Source of the DNA: Sorghum bicolor
Lineage: Eukaryota > Streptophyta > Magnoliopsida > Poales > Poaceae
Assembly: GCF_000003195.3 (NCBI RefSeq)
Contig: NC_012870.2
Span: forward strand, 9,044,501-9,108,500
Length of the DNA: 64,000 nucleotides
Reading direction: 5' to 3'
The first letter of the stretch is position 1, and each line of letters starts with the position of its first letter. Below are positions 40,750 through 52,766 of this stretch, in pieces. Position numbers and translations under genes: made by a program. The notes under the pieces are model-generated. The model searched no databases. It was given only the letters and a program-made list of their open reading frames with translations, and was not told where the DNA came from.

Positions 40750-41122
40750 TCTATCTCTACAACTAAAAATTATGAAAAGGACCCATCTACCACACCCATG
40801 GTGAAACCACAACTCCCATCCCTTTTAGCCATGATAGGCTATCCCATCAACCTAGGCCCACTCACCCATACATGCAAAATAATTTTAGCGAATTTAAAAA
40901 AGTCATAACTTTTAAACCGAATATATAAATTAAATTCCGATTGCACCATTAAATTTCTCATAACAAATCCTTCAAATTTCTCGTAATTAAATTCCGATCA
41001 CACATGGATATATTTAGATAAAATTTTATTAATGAATATTTATCTCTACAACTAAAAATTATGGAAGAAACATAGAGTATGTGGATTTTAAAACCCGTAA
41101 CAACGTACGGGCATTAACCTAG
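40750..41122 (+). mobile_element. Short non-autonomous Helitron
   Basis: The right end has the Helitron signature: a GC hairpin (CCCGTAACAACGTACGGG, 41094-41111), then an 11-bp spacer ending in CTAG, followed by T. A fitting left end, TCTATCTCTACAACTAAAAA, starts at 40750 after an A, consistent with insertion between A and T without target duplication. The interior is AT-rich and non-coding. The phrase tctctacaactaaaaattat recurs near 41042 inside the element. The right end is well supported; the left end is inferred. Confidence 0.65.
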
Positions 41123-41510
41123 TAATGAGAAAAGCTACGAAAACTCTTTACACGCCGGTCTCGTGGTTGATTAAAGGCTTCAAGTTCTATCATCCATGTG
41201 TAACCAAGTTATCGTCCCACAGCGGATGGAATGACTACTCCATTGATCACGTATCTTCAACATAAGACGAACGACAGCTTCCTTTGACATGTTTATCCAT
41301 TAACGATGGCAATCAAAGTTTTTGCTCCTGCGATGGCAATCTTAACACTTTTCCTGAGTGATGGCAATAACAGATTCCTCCTATGAGAGGTGACATTAGT
41401 TATGTGATGAGTTATCTCTAAAGTTCTAGATGAACATGAGTTTGTTTCTTATTACTACACACCTTTCTGTCCGCACGTTAAGGTCGCCGAGCCATGTTAA
41501 GTCTCTTTTA

Positions 41511-41847
41511 GGCCATTGGAGATGAAAATTTTTTGGGTGTCACATCGGATATGTCGGAAGGATGTCGGGAGAGGTTTTTAGATACTAATAAAAAAAACAA
41601 ATTACATAGCTCGTCAGCAAACTGCAAGACAAATCTATTAAGCATAATTAATCTGTCATTAGCACATGTGGGTTACTGTAGCACTTAAGGCTAATCATGG
41701 AGTAACTAGGCTTAAAAGATTCGTCTCGCGATTTTCAACCAAACTGTGTAATTAGTTTATTTTTTATGTACATTTAATGTTTCATGCATGTGTCTAAAGA
41801 TTCGATGGAATGGATGAAAAAATTTTGGTAGGAAACTAAACATGGCC
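41511..41847 (-). mobile_element. Tourist-like MITE, 345-bp family (second copy)
   Basis: Starts GGCCATTGGAGATG and ends AAACTAAACATGGCC with TTA on both sides. The interior closely matches 25086-25431 (cacatcggatatgtcggaag). Confidence 0.9.
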
Positions 41848-43341
41848 TTACTTTTGCGGCCAATGAGACTGAAAATATTTTGTTCCTGACCAACGGGTCG
41901 AACACATTTAAGACTTTATATAGGAATTGCACAACGATCGAGATGGATACCTTGCTGGTAACCGATGAGGCTCTAACATTTCACTATTTTATTCACTTAT
42001 GCTCCTGAACACTTGGAGATGATTCATAAATTTTATTTGGATACGACGACCTTAAAGTGCATAATCAGAGGTTTTATGTAAGCTTGTCTTGCAGACGTAG
42101 TTAATCGGATGTGCCCAACAAGTTCCGGGAATTAGCGAACTATATATGTTTTTGGATGTATTTAATCTCTATAAGTTAGATATCTCTTTAAGCATAACAG
42201 TGAAGACAAAGTTTTTGGATGATAATATATTTTGTATAATTAAAAAATAATAATGAAATACGTGATTTTTTAAATGTGTGCAATTTTGCGGGTAAAAATA
42301 AAGAATAGCTGTTAAAATTGTGATTCTATGGTGATCTTTATGGGCTTGGTTCTACGATTATGTTAAGTATCTTACTATTCTATTAATTATGACCCTACTA
42401 TTAAAGTTGGATTCGATTCAGATCATTAACACAGCCTTAAAATAAGATTATTTAAATAACCATTTATGCAATGATATCTTAGAAAAACACGAGATTCCTT
42501 ACCAGCTACAAATGCTGCGAGCTATGGTATAGGCCTGTGTAAGCCCTGTTAGTCCTCGAATAATAAAAAAATAACCTTTTTATATAAAAAAACAAGTGGA
42601 AGTTAGGTTCTCTAAAAAATAGCTTTGTATTTAAGCATATATAAATCCTCCCCAACAAATAGAAGTTAGGTTCTCTCTTTTGTAAAAGCAAGTGTCATTT
42701 GTACCTATAGCTGTGCTTTGCTGTTTGCAGCAAAAGCAAGAAATAGGCACGTAAAAGACAAATCTAGCTTGGCAATGAACTATATACTACGAAAAATACC
42801 AACGGCCCACACCGCTGTCCGCTGTTGATTTGTGGCACCTCACTTTTCTCCAAGTGCAAAAGCACATAGTTTCGCATCCTAGTTAGTACTCGTGGCCTAA
42901 TCAAACTCTTCCTCCCATTATAATACCACGCATAGCAAACTTATCAGGTGTATGTACCAGAAATCAATCCATGACGCAACAGAGTGACCTGTAATATGAA
43001 CTATTCCAATCCCGTGGTCTGATTCGTGAACACTTCGTTTTTCAGATACAGTATTCTGATTATTTTCCGTAGCACGTTAGAATAGAATGTTAGTTAGATG
43101 CAGGGGGCTGATCAGCATCAGCTGATCTGGGCGTCGCACTGCCGCGGCATCTAATTCGACGGTGACCCGCTACTTAGGCACCGACACCACGTGTTCCCGT
43201 CTTCGAAAACATGCCGGGTGTCGGTGGACCCGATCCAAGTGGCGGTCTCTTGAAAACCAAGCGAACGGGGACTTGGGGAGCCTGGAGCGTGACCTGACAA
43301 GGTGCTGTTTACAACCTGGTCTGATCGTTTTTTAAGATTTA
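41848..43341. other. Intergenic, no gene seen
   Basis: About 1.5 kb of AT-rich DNA with no recognisable gene or intact repeat. A short duplicated phrase (gaagttaggttctct) occurs at about 42598 and 42661. Confidence 0.45.
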
Positions 43342-43675
43342 GGTCTTGTTTAGTTCCGAAAACTATTTGGTTTTCGGGACTGTAGCATTTTCGTTTTTAT
43401 TTGACAAACATTATCCAATCATAAAGTAACTAGGCTTAAAAGATTCATCTCGTGATTTAGTAAATTGTGCAATTAGTTTTTATTTTCCTAAATGCCGATT
43501 GTAATTTGCCGATGGCTAGCTAATAAAGCTTCTCTCTTTGCTCGCAAAAAAAAGTAAATTATGCAATTAGTTTTTATTTTCGTCTATATTTAGTGTTTCA
43601 TGCATGTGTCGCAAGATTCGATGTGACGGAGAATCTTGAAAAGTTTTTGGTTTTTGGGGTGAACTAAACAAGGCC
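43342..43675 (-). mobile_element. Tourist-like MITE interrupted by a small LINE-type insertion
   Basis: The outer ends GGTCTTGTTTAGTTCCG and GTGAACTAAACAAGGCC are flanked by TTA. Within it, about 65 bp of foreign sequence (43488-43552) is bracketed by two copies of a 28-bp piece of the MITE itself. Confidence 0.9.
43488..43552 (+). mobile_element. Tiny 3' end of a non-LTR retrotransposon with target duplication
   Basis: A 65-bp insert reading ctaaatgccgattgtaattt...ctctttgctcgc and ending in a run of eight A residues. It is bracketed by agtaaattgtgcaattag/tttttattttc and its near-identical second copy (one mismatch). Poly-A plus a roughly 28-bp target duplication is the mark of target-primed reverse transcription. 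Confidence 0.8.
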
Positions 43676-45621
43676 TTAATAATATAAACAAATTGGAGTT
43701 GGGAGGACAATCGTGATCAGAACAGATCATCATTTTTAGAAAATGTGTTGCTCGGTTTTTTAGCTTTAATTTATTTTAGCTTGGAGTTGCCAAACTTGCC
43801 ATTGTCTCCGGGGAAGCCTTCTGCGGAAGCGGAAGCCAGAGCACAGCCGGAAATGTCGAGCGGCCGCGTTTGCTAGTACACGGCAGGCTAAAGGGCGCCT
43901 TAGTCGCCGCGCGAAAGTAAAGCCCGGCCCAATATACCACGGGCCGAAACAATAAAGGCCCATGTGAAATAGACACCTAGACTACAACGAAAACTGTCGC
44001 CTCGTCGGTGTCCCGGCTTGTCGGCGATAATCAACTTCTAGGGCGACCTGCAACAGGGAGCCAGAAGCCCAAATAAAGCCCAGGACAGGACGGGAAACAA
44101 CATACCTAGTGGCAAAAGCAGTAATGTTTACGGTTACATTAAGGAAATGGAACATGGCAGTTCATCTTTTAATTAGCTAGTGCTTTTCGCGAAATGATAA
44201 TGCTTCATCACTCTGTTATCTTTGAGAAAGAACTCGATGACCTGACAGCAGTTATACTGTCAAATACTGTAATCGTTTGGGGTTTGTACTGGACTGCCAA
44301 TGCAGATGCAGAACCCCGTTTATTCTGAGTGACTGACCCTACTCGTCAACCTCTATTCTCTACCGCGCACAGCACTGAGGGGGCAGGAACCAGCAACCAG
44401 GGAGTAATCGGGACCTCGGCTACCACCCCGTACTCCTGCAGGAACGAAGGACGCTCTGACGGAACGACTCGCGCAGTCACACATCGCTGTCGTCTGCGTC
44501 CGCTTGTCGCCGAACGCCCGTAGCAAGTCAGCACGTGAAGGCGCCACAGGTCGTGCTTGGCAACCAGGGGAACACATCGGAGGTCGACTCGCGCGCTCTC
44601 GCTCACCTCAGGCTCAGGCGTTCAAATTGGCCGGTGTGCGAGCGAGCTCGATGGGCCGATGCCCGGAGGGCTCAAGGCCGTGTGGTTCTGGTCGATCAGG
44701 CTACGCCGACTCACGACTCACAAGTCACAAGGACGACCAAGCGCGGGAGCTATCTTGTAGGCACACGGCGACAACGCAGCACCGGCCAATAATGTCATGC
44801 TGGCACGAACCGGCGTCACCGCGTGAGCAACACACCTCGTTGGATCCTTGGCTCGACGTGCAGACTTGCAGACTCGGAGTCGCAGTGTCGCAAAGCACGC
44901 CGGTAGAAAATTTGTCTGATACCGGGGGTGGCGTACGAGTCCGCGACTTTGCTTTGCTGTGTGCACGTGTCCGACGTGCTTATTTTGGTGTCGATCGAAA
45001 GGCTACCACTTCGAGCCGCACAATCCAGAAGTGCAACGACCAGCAAGTAAAGCTCTTGGAGCATCTTGTCAAAAAAAAAAGCTCTTGGAGCATTGATCCG
45101 TGACATGTTGAATTACTTACCAGTGCACGAAAAAAAAAACCGGTACGGCGGTACGCCGTAGGCGACCACGAGAAGCCCGGCCATCCGGTCGGTTAGGTTG
45201 GCTCGGGTCGGTCGGCCGCTGTTTCGCGAAGGCGTCGTGCCGACATGCGTTGCGCGTTTGACGCAACGAGCCGCCATTGTTTTTTCACTGCGCGTGCACC
45301 GATACGCCGCCCGCCGGCTCGCGCGGCGGGGTGACCGCTCCGGGCTTCGGCAGGACCTTCCGGCGGCGGTCCGCACGAGGATCCGCGCGTCGGGCCTCGC
45401 GGCGGAACGGCGTCGTGTCGACGTCGCGCGGCGCGCCTGTGCGGCTGTGCTACACCGAGTACGCCTCGCGATTCGCTGCAGCCTGCAGGGGAGGGGAGTG
45501 CGTGATATCCTTCGACTCGTAATGGCCGGCCCATTGCGGAGAACGTGACCTGGAACTGGGCCTCATGTCGTCTTCTTTCACTTTCTCCCTTTTCCACTAA
45601 GAACTGTTTACCTTTTATTAT
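43676..45621. other. Intergenic, partly GC-rich, unassigned
   Basis: 44,300-45,560 is GC-rich with long overlapping frames on both strands (for example 44504-45103 plus). None shows a domain I recognise, and no splice-site pattern supports a gene. Two short direct copies of aaaagctcttggagcat lie near 45045-45095. Confidence 0.4.
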
Positions 45622-45863
45622 GGCCTTGTTTAGTTCACCCCGAAATTCAAAAAGTTTTCAAGATTCCCCATCACATCGAATCTTGCGGCGCATGCATGAA
45701 GCATTAAATATAGACGAAAATAAAAACTAATTACACAGTTTGTCTGTAAATCACGAGACGAATCTTTTAATGCTAGTTAGTTCATGATTGGATAATATTT
45801 GTCAAATAAAAACGAAAGTGCTATAGTAGTGAAATCCAAAAATTTTTCGGAACTAAACAAGGC
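45622..45863 (+). mobile_element. Tourist-like MITE (main family)
   Basis: Ends GGCCTTGTTTAGTTCACCCC and GGAACTAAACAAGGC. The intact interior is close to the copy at 21411. Confidence 0.9.
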
Positions 45864-46169
45864 TATAGTTTTAGCAAAGTGGGTTCCCGACTTCACGTAG
45901 AAAAAAAAAACTAGTGACGGCCTGTTCACCTTTTCAAGTTTTCACTGGAATGGAATCCAAACGTGTCCAGAGGCGCTCAAGCTTTTCACACTCGATGGAG
46001 ACTATTTTCTTTTACCGAGTGATTTATCGGATGTTAACGACGATTCTACAGCATTGTATGGCCAAAGTAAGAAAAACGTTTGGAAGGAAAAACAATGAGA
46101 TATCGATGGTTCTTTCTCTAGTAATACGCAAACGGTCAACTTTTTTCAAAAGGCCATCGATATAGCATG

Positions 46170-46938
46170 TTAGGCACATATTAATAGAGAAAAAAAACCA
46201 GAAATAATAAAAAAAATAGAAAAAAAACTCAACACCTGCAAAGATGACAACAAGACCACCACCAAAATAAACAACACCGACAAACTAGACAAAGACAATC
46301 AAACATCACCCCATACGACACACGAAACAAGCATTGTAACATAAAAATGAGGAGGAGGTCTCCACAACAAGATGCCGCAAACGCCGATTGAAGAACCAAG
46401 GTTTCTATGAACTCCAACTACTATAGAGGCAAGGGCCTCACTACAATGCCTCTAATGAGGGGGGTGATGCTAAAAGCATCACCATTATCGACCACAACCC
46501 AAGCCTAAGCAGGTCTTTCGTCCGAAAGTCCCCAACACCTTAGACCCAACTCTCGCCATGCAATGGATCCTTGCAGCAGCACTAAAATGTAGTAAACCAC
46601 CACAAGTAGGAGATCATCGGAGGCACCGATGAGGTCATAGGCACACGCCAGCTTGCAAGGGCCGCCTCCATTCTGGATGACACCAAACACCACTTGCTCC
46701 TGCACCATGCCAAGGGCAGCGTTGATGACCATCACTGTCCATGAACACGAGGTTTCTAGAGAAAGTAACAAGCGTTCCTGCCCTAACACCCACAAAGATC
46801 TGATTTCTACTGGTTGACGCTGCGACCGCAAGCCAGCGAGAGATATGTGTGGCATGTCGTAGTCACCCCGATCAATACGAACCACAACCAACCAGTAGTC
46901 GTTGGCCCATAGAAGATCGTTTAACAGGAGATCCACGA
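46170..46938 (-). other. Unclassified repeat-like sequence with a 145-codon frame
   Basis: An A-rich stretch at about 46185-46230 is followed by a minus-strand open frame at 46505-46942 (MVVDLLLNDLLWANDYWLVV...). The composition and A-rich end suggest a retroelement or transposon fragment read on the minus strand, but I cannot assign a family. Confidence 0.3.
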
Positions 46939-47110
46939 CCACTACAATAATTCAGGGCTTCTATGACGATTAGATTATGACGATAACAACCTGATTCTTG
47001 TCATTGCTTGCCTACTGTGACAAAGTGACTATCGTCACATAAGGTGGGTCACTAAACAACTTCTGTGACCACTAGAGGACTTCGTCATTGACCGGACGGT
47101 GGTTCAAAAA
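46939..47110 (+). mobile_element. CACTA-like transposon terminus
   Basis: Begins CACTACAATAATTCAGG and carries repeated subterminal motifs (ctatgacgatt, ttatgacgataa, tatcgtcacat, cttcgtcattg), as in plant CACTA (En/Spm) ends. No matching right end was found, so it is a fragment. Confidence 0.5.
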
Positions 47111-47350
47111 TTGTACCTTAAATGGATAACCTATGGACATGACATAAGGCACATTAGATGGTAGGGATAAAATATAACCCTAAATCGTAAGTAACTCTCA
47201 ACCACGTGGCTTTGAGCCTTTAAGAATCGTTCGGTATGGAATGAACTTATAATCTGATGATCGAGTCGATTTCATTATTATAAGTTCATAACCCTAGCAC
47301 CCATTCCCATTTTGGGCTGAACAGATCTACTAATTCTTTTATCCGAGTTA

Positions 47351-47555
47351 GGACACTCACAATGCAGACTCTATCATAGAGTCTAAAGTTATTTATTACC
47401 TCGAATAATGTGGACTTAGAGTCTAAATAAGACTTGAAGTCTAATTTTTTCTACCTCTTTCTTCAATGAATATGCTGTCACATCAGCAAAATACCACAAA
47501 TAACATGTAATAATTGTCTTGAACTCTGTGATAGAGTCTTGCATTGTGAGTGTTC
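47351..47555. mobile_element. Tourist-like MITE (GGACACTCACAATGC family)
   Basis: Inverted ends ggacactcacaatgcagact and gtcttgcattgtgagtgttc, with TTA on both sides, followed inwards by ctatcatagagtct / actctgtgatagagt. Confidence 0.85.
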
Positions 47556-48348
47556 TTAGTAAGAGGGATTTGAACTAAGAAAATAGGCGAAATTCAAAAA
47601 TTATAACTTGGACTTTGGCGTATAGCAACCAAGAAATAGCACCTCAATGTCGGGACTGCTGATATAACAATTGGTGTACCTCTTGATGGGCCGTTGAAAA
47701 AAAATCTATATGTCTGGACCTTGCAGGTGATAGGAAAAGGCCTCGGTCATGGATTCCTTGGAGTAAACAAAGGAACAGCCAAAAACTTGTTTAGGGCCAA
47801 GCTACTTACAAATTAGGGCATTGCGCCCCTAAATAAATAATTAAAAATAGTTATTATTAGTAAAGTCTCATCGTGTATATGCGCCTCATAAGCCTATGCA
47901 CTCATTCGACAAGCACACCTCTTTCTAATTTTCGTACTATTTTAGAGTATGGATTTTTTTACACGGAAAGAGAACTTCCGCTATATCAGCACGAATTGCG
48001 ATTTTAAGAATCACCTTTGAGTCTTCCGGCCACAAAGTTAGGACTGATGATTCACATGTCGCCATTGGTCTTCTTGTAACCCCTCGACAGATCCACAGTC
48101 CAGTCCAAATATTTGTATTTGCTCCATTCTCTACTCACCAAATTATGCCGACCTGCAGAATACTGCATAAATAAATACATCATTATAAAAATATATCTAA
48201 CAATAAAATAAGTTATAAAAAAATAATATTTATTAACATTTTTTGAATATAAAACGAACGGTCAAATATGAATCATAGAAGTCAAAGAAATACAATTATT
48301 TGTGGGATGGAAGGAGCGGCAGCAAGCAAGCTAAAGTACCACTACATA
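47556..48348. other. Intergenic, no gene seen
   Basis: AT-rich DNA without a recognisable gene. The part near 48150-48300 resembles eroded Stowaway interior sequence, but no ends are visible. Confidence 0.4.
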
Positions 48349-48553
48349 GGCCTTGTTTAGATCTATTTTTTTTGAATTTTGACACTATAGTACTTTCGTT
48401 TTTATTTGACAAGCATTGTCCAATTATGGAGTAACTAGGCTTAAGAGATTCGATCTTTTTTATCTATATTTAATGTTCCATGCATGTGCCGCAAGATTCG
48501 ATGTGATGGAAAATATTGTAAAGTTTTGGGTTTTTGGGTGCATCTAAACAAGG
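48349..48553 (-). mobile_element. Tourist-like MITE with internal deletion
   Basis: Ends GGCCTTGTTTAGATC and CATCTAAACAAGG. The interior has lost about 35 bp (jump from aagagattcg to atctttttta). Confidence 0.8.
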
Positions 48554-49873
48554 TAGTCATCGCAGTTTGTGCACTTTGGTGGGCGAACCAATTTGCCGGA
48601 ACGGGTCCAGGAACGAGACGTGTCAACATGCCATGGTCCATTCCTACCAATCTCATCAACAACAAAGAACAGCGGCAAACGTGTGACGAATACGAGGGTG
48701 GTGGCTGATGATCACAATGAGCCATCACAAAGCGCCAGCCGTCTTACGAAATCGTTCAGAACTGGTAAGTGAACGGCACTCGCCTACCGGGGCGCCGGAC
48801 GCACCATCGACCTATTCTTGTTGCTTATCGGGAACGAAAGCTTTGGTACGTGGATGCGACACGCTAGTGATCCCAATGCGGTTTTGGCCCAGGCAAGGGC
48901 GCGGCAAGGCCATGTTCAACACGGGGAGGCAATTTCAGCGAAGGAAGCATGGGATTTCCTTTTCTTTTTGGCGAACCAATCACCTGGAACCAGTAATGTC
49001 ACCACTAAATTTCGAGGACTGGATATACGGAAAGCAACATTTATTTGTGGTCATAAACGCGTAGTTCCTCAGAATGGAGTTTATTTATGTCAATTACTAG
49101 TATGTAAAAAGTAAAATACTAAAATCTAGCTGTTCAATTCAACCTGCAGTTTTTTATTTAAAAAAATGGAGAGCGCTACCGTATCAGGCTGCAGTAGGAA
49201 ACCAGCCAGACCTGCCAGAACAATCCGTCTGCTGCTCAGCCAGCTGTGGTGGGCCCACCTGTCAGAACCCCCACAGCAGGCCAGCACGCGAAACAACACG
49301 GGTTTGTTTGTTCCAAAACAGGTCTCAGCCGGAGTCCAACGCACCAGCACGGCACCGTTCCCCAGGCAAGTCTCTGAACCCAACCACCCACCCGGCACGC
49401 CGGCAGGTGCGCCAGCGCGCACGCACCGTCGCGCTCCCATTCCCACAGCCGGTGCGTACGCCGCAGCGCTACGCACACTCCCGTCCCCGTCCATCGGATC
49501 CTCTTCCCTCTCCGGAGGAGAAACCCCATTCCCATTCCCATCCAGGTCCCCGTGCCACCTGTCTGTTGCCTCCTATACTATTCCCGTCCCTCTCGCCCAG
49601 CGCCGGCGGCCCCACCAACCCCCAGCGGCACAAACCTCCCAACCCCCGGATAAATCCCACCCGCGAATTACCCAACTCCCCGAGGCCCATTCCGCGAAAC
49701 GCGCACGGGAAGTGTTTGTTAGGGTTTTTCCCCCCCGCACGCCACAGACGCCACCTCCGCCCGCACAACAACAAAGCAGACGCGGCCGCGTCCTCCACAA
49801 CCCCACCAGAAACGGACGCCACCCCTTCTCCGCCTCGCCTCGCCCCTTCTCGCCACCCCAGCCGACGCCCGCG
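48554..49873. promoter_or_regulatory. Upstream region and 5' UTR of the receptor-like kinase
   Basis: The last 700 bp before the ATG are C-rich and typical of a long grass 5' UTR. An in-frame open reading stretch extends upstream to 49166, but it is low-complexity Pro/Arg/Thr sequence and is not counted as coding. No convincing TATA box was found. Confidence 0.4.
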
Positions 49874-52766
49874 ATGCGGTCGCCGCCGCCGACGCCGCCG
49901 CCGTGGCGGCCGCGGCGCCTCCATTCCGTGGTCCCCGTGCTCCTGCTCGTCGTCGCGGCGCTGGCGGCGCGGGGCGTGGGGGCCGACGACCTCGCGAGCG
50001 ACGCGCGGGCGCTCCTGGCGTTCCGTGACGCCGTGGGGCGGCGCCTGGCGTGGAACGCCTCGGACGTCGCGGGCGCGTGCTCGTGGACGGGGGTCTCCTG
50101 CGAGAACGGCCGCGTGGCGGTGCTGCGGCTCCCCGGGGCCACGCTCTCGGGGTCCGTCCCCGCGGGGACGCTCGGGAACCTGACGGCGCTCCACACGCTC
50201 AGCCTCCGCCTCAACGGGCTATCCGGCGCGCTCCCGGCCGACCTCGCCTCTGCCGCCGCGCTGCGGAACATCTTCCTCAACGGGAACAGGCTGTCTGGCG
50301 GGTTCCCGCAGGCGATTCTCGCGCTCCCGGGGATCGTCAGGCTCTCGCTCGGCGGGAACGACCTGTCGGGGCCCATCCCGGCGGAGCTCGGCAACCTCAC
50401 GCACCTCAGGGTCCTGCTCCTTGAGAATAATCACTTTTCCGGCGAGATTTCGGATGTGAAGCTACCGCCGCTGCAGCAGTTCAATGTCTCGTTCAACCAG
50501 CTGAACGGATCCATCCCGGCCTCTCTTCGGTCGCAGCCGCGCTCCGCGTTCCTGGGGACGGGCTTGTGCGGCGGACCCTTGGGGCCTTGCCCTGGTGAGG
50601 TTTCCCCTTCCCCTGCTCCAGCGGGGCAGACACCGTCGCCGACGCCTGTTCCCAGTGGCAGTGGCGGTGGTGGTGGCGGCGGCGCCAGTGGCGACGGCAC
50701 CAACGGTGGAAGCGGGGGAGAAAATGGCCATAAGAGCAAGAAGCTCTCCGTTGGCGCCATTGCCGGAATCGCTATAGGCTCTGCCTTGGGCGCCGCACTT
50801 CTCCTCTTCCTCCTCGTCTGCCTTTGTCGCAGGTCGGGGGGCACCAGGACGCGTTCTCTGGAGATGCCGCCTCCTGCTCCAGCGGCTGCTGCTGTTGCTG
50901 GCGGCAGGAAACCTCCCGAGATGACCAGCGGCGCTGCTGTAGCGCCGTTGACCACAATAGGCCACCCCAACGCTCCTATCGGCCAGTCGACGTCCGGTAA
51001 GAAGCTGGTCTTCTTTGGGACAGCGGCCGCTGTGGCACCTTTCGACCTGGAGGACCTGCTGCGCGCGTCGGCTGAGGTGCTCGGAAAAGGAGCGTTCGGG
51101 ACGACATACAAGGCAGTGCTCGAGTCTGGGGCAACTGTGGCCGTGAAGCGCCTCAAGGACGTTACTCTGTCTGAACCTGAGTTCCGTGAACGCATTTCTG
51201 AGGTTGGCGAGCTTCAGCACGAGTTCATTGTGCCACTCCGTGCTTACTACTACAGCAAAGATGAAAAACTACTTGTTTACGACTTCATGCCCATGGGGAG
51301 CCTCTCTGCAGTCCTGCACGGTGAGATCTTAACCCCCCATCTCCCAAGTTTCTGTTGCATAATATTATCTGCTTATATGATTGTAGCATCACCATTTTGC
51401 TGTACGTGTGCTTGGGAGTACCATGGGCATTGCATGTTCTTGGGTGGTTGGTGTAGAGTATTGCTTTATTTTTTATATGTTTAAGACTCATGTTGGTTTT
51501 CCGTTGGTAGGTGTAGAGGTACTCCAAAATGTTTTTCCCTTTTGAATATTCGTCCTCTCCTGTGAATAGGACTTAATTTTCGTCATGGTCTCAGGCTCTA
51601 AGGAGACTAAGTCAAAATCAGTTGGGGTTAAGGTGTTATTTATCTTACTTGATATCCAAAGCACTTAAATTATGTGTGATTATTTACTGGGTATTACTAG
51701 GTTAGTTGCATTCAGTCTTGACTCAGATTTATGTGTTAACTTCGGTGATGTCAACATGGAACTATGGAAGATCTAACAAAATATTTGTCATCATGCCTCC
51801 CCTTCCACTAATTGGTCGCTTACTAGTTCTCAACTCTCAAGTTGAGAAAGCTTCCAAATCATTGATTACTTGGTTATCATTGGTTGTATTTTCTTGCAAT
51901 TTTTTTATTTTTGTTATCTTTGCTGCCTGCTTTACTGGTGGAATATTCTGGATTGATTAAAGAAGACAATCACTAGAGGTCATTGTAGTTTTGTGAAATG
52001 GCACTATATGATCAAGATGTTCTTTGATGCCCTAATGTATTGTCGTCTCAATTGTCTTCGTTGACCATGAATACAACAATTGGTTGTGACTTGGTCTCAC
52101 TGGATTTCATTTTTTTGAACAGGCAACAGAAGTTCTGGCCGGACACCACTTAACTGGGATTTAAGGTCAAGCATTGCCCTAGCTGCAGCCCGTGGTGTTG
52201 AGTACATTCACTCAACGAGCTCAATGGCTTCCCACGGTAACATCAAGTCATCCAATATCCTCCTGGGCAAATCATATCAAGCACGTGTATCAGACAATGG
52301 CCTTAACACTCTTGTTGGTCCATCATCTTCACCGTCTCGCACCACTGGATATCGAGCACCTGAGGTTATTGATTCTCGGAGGGTTTCCCAGAAGGCAGAC
52401 GTGTACAGCTTTGGTGTTCTGTTGCTTGAGCTGGTCACAGGCAAGGCTCCCAGCCAGGCTGCTCTCAACGACGAGGGCGTCGACCTGCCCAGATGGGTGC
52501 AGTCAGTTAATCGCTCTGAGTGGGGTTCAGAGGTGTTTGATATGGAGCTGACGAGACATCAGACTGGCGAGGAACCGTTGGCTCAGCTCGTGCTGCTTGC
52601 TATGGACTGCGTAGCACAGGTCCCAGATGCCCGGCCATCAATGGCTCATGTTGTTATGCGGATAGAGGAGATCAAGAAGTCAAGCGGGGCCTCAAACATC
52701 GAACAAGTTGATGATCAATCTTCCAAGGCTGAATCTGAGGTGCAGACCAATCCGTTTGCTACCTGA
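49874..52766 (+). CDS. LRR receptor-like kinase, probably inactive (RLK1/RLK902 class)
   Basis: A plasma-membrane LRR-III receptor-like protein of 696 residues in two exons (49874-51320, 52123-52766; the intron splits a Gly codon). The ATG was chosen because it directly precedes a hydrophobic signal peptide (VVPVLLLVVAALAARGVGA). An LRRNT segment with ACSWTGVSCENGRVAVLRLP and about five LRRs follow (to about residue 220). Next come a Pro/Ser/Gly-rich stalk, a membrane span at about 291-318 (GAIAGIAIGSALGAALLLFL), and a kinase-like domain from about 395. The Gly loop (GKGAFGTTYKA) and the Lys of VAVKRLKD (about 424) are present. The catalytic loop reads SHGNIKSSN (about 519) instead of HRD, and the DFG position reads DNG (about 538). 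It is therefore most likely a pseudokinase that signals by scaffolding. It ends QTNPFAT. It resembles Arabidopsis At1g48480; orthology was not tested. Confidence 0.93.

Noticed and set aside
44504..45103. 199-codon plus-strand frame
   Set aside because: GC-rich chance frame without recognisable similarity or gene structure.
49166..49873. In-frame upstream extension of the receptor-like kinase (start at 49166)
   Set aside because: The extra 236 residues are low-complexity Pro/Arg/Thr sequence before an obvious signal peptide at the 49874 Met, so this is 5' UTR.
49469..51220. Several 240-275-codon minus-strand frames
   Set aside because: They are antisense shadows of the GC-rich first exon of the receptor-like kinase.
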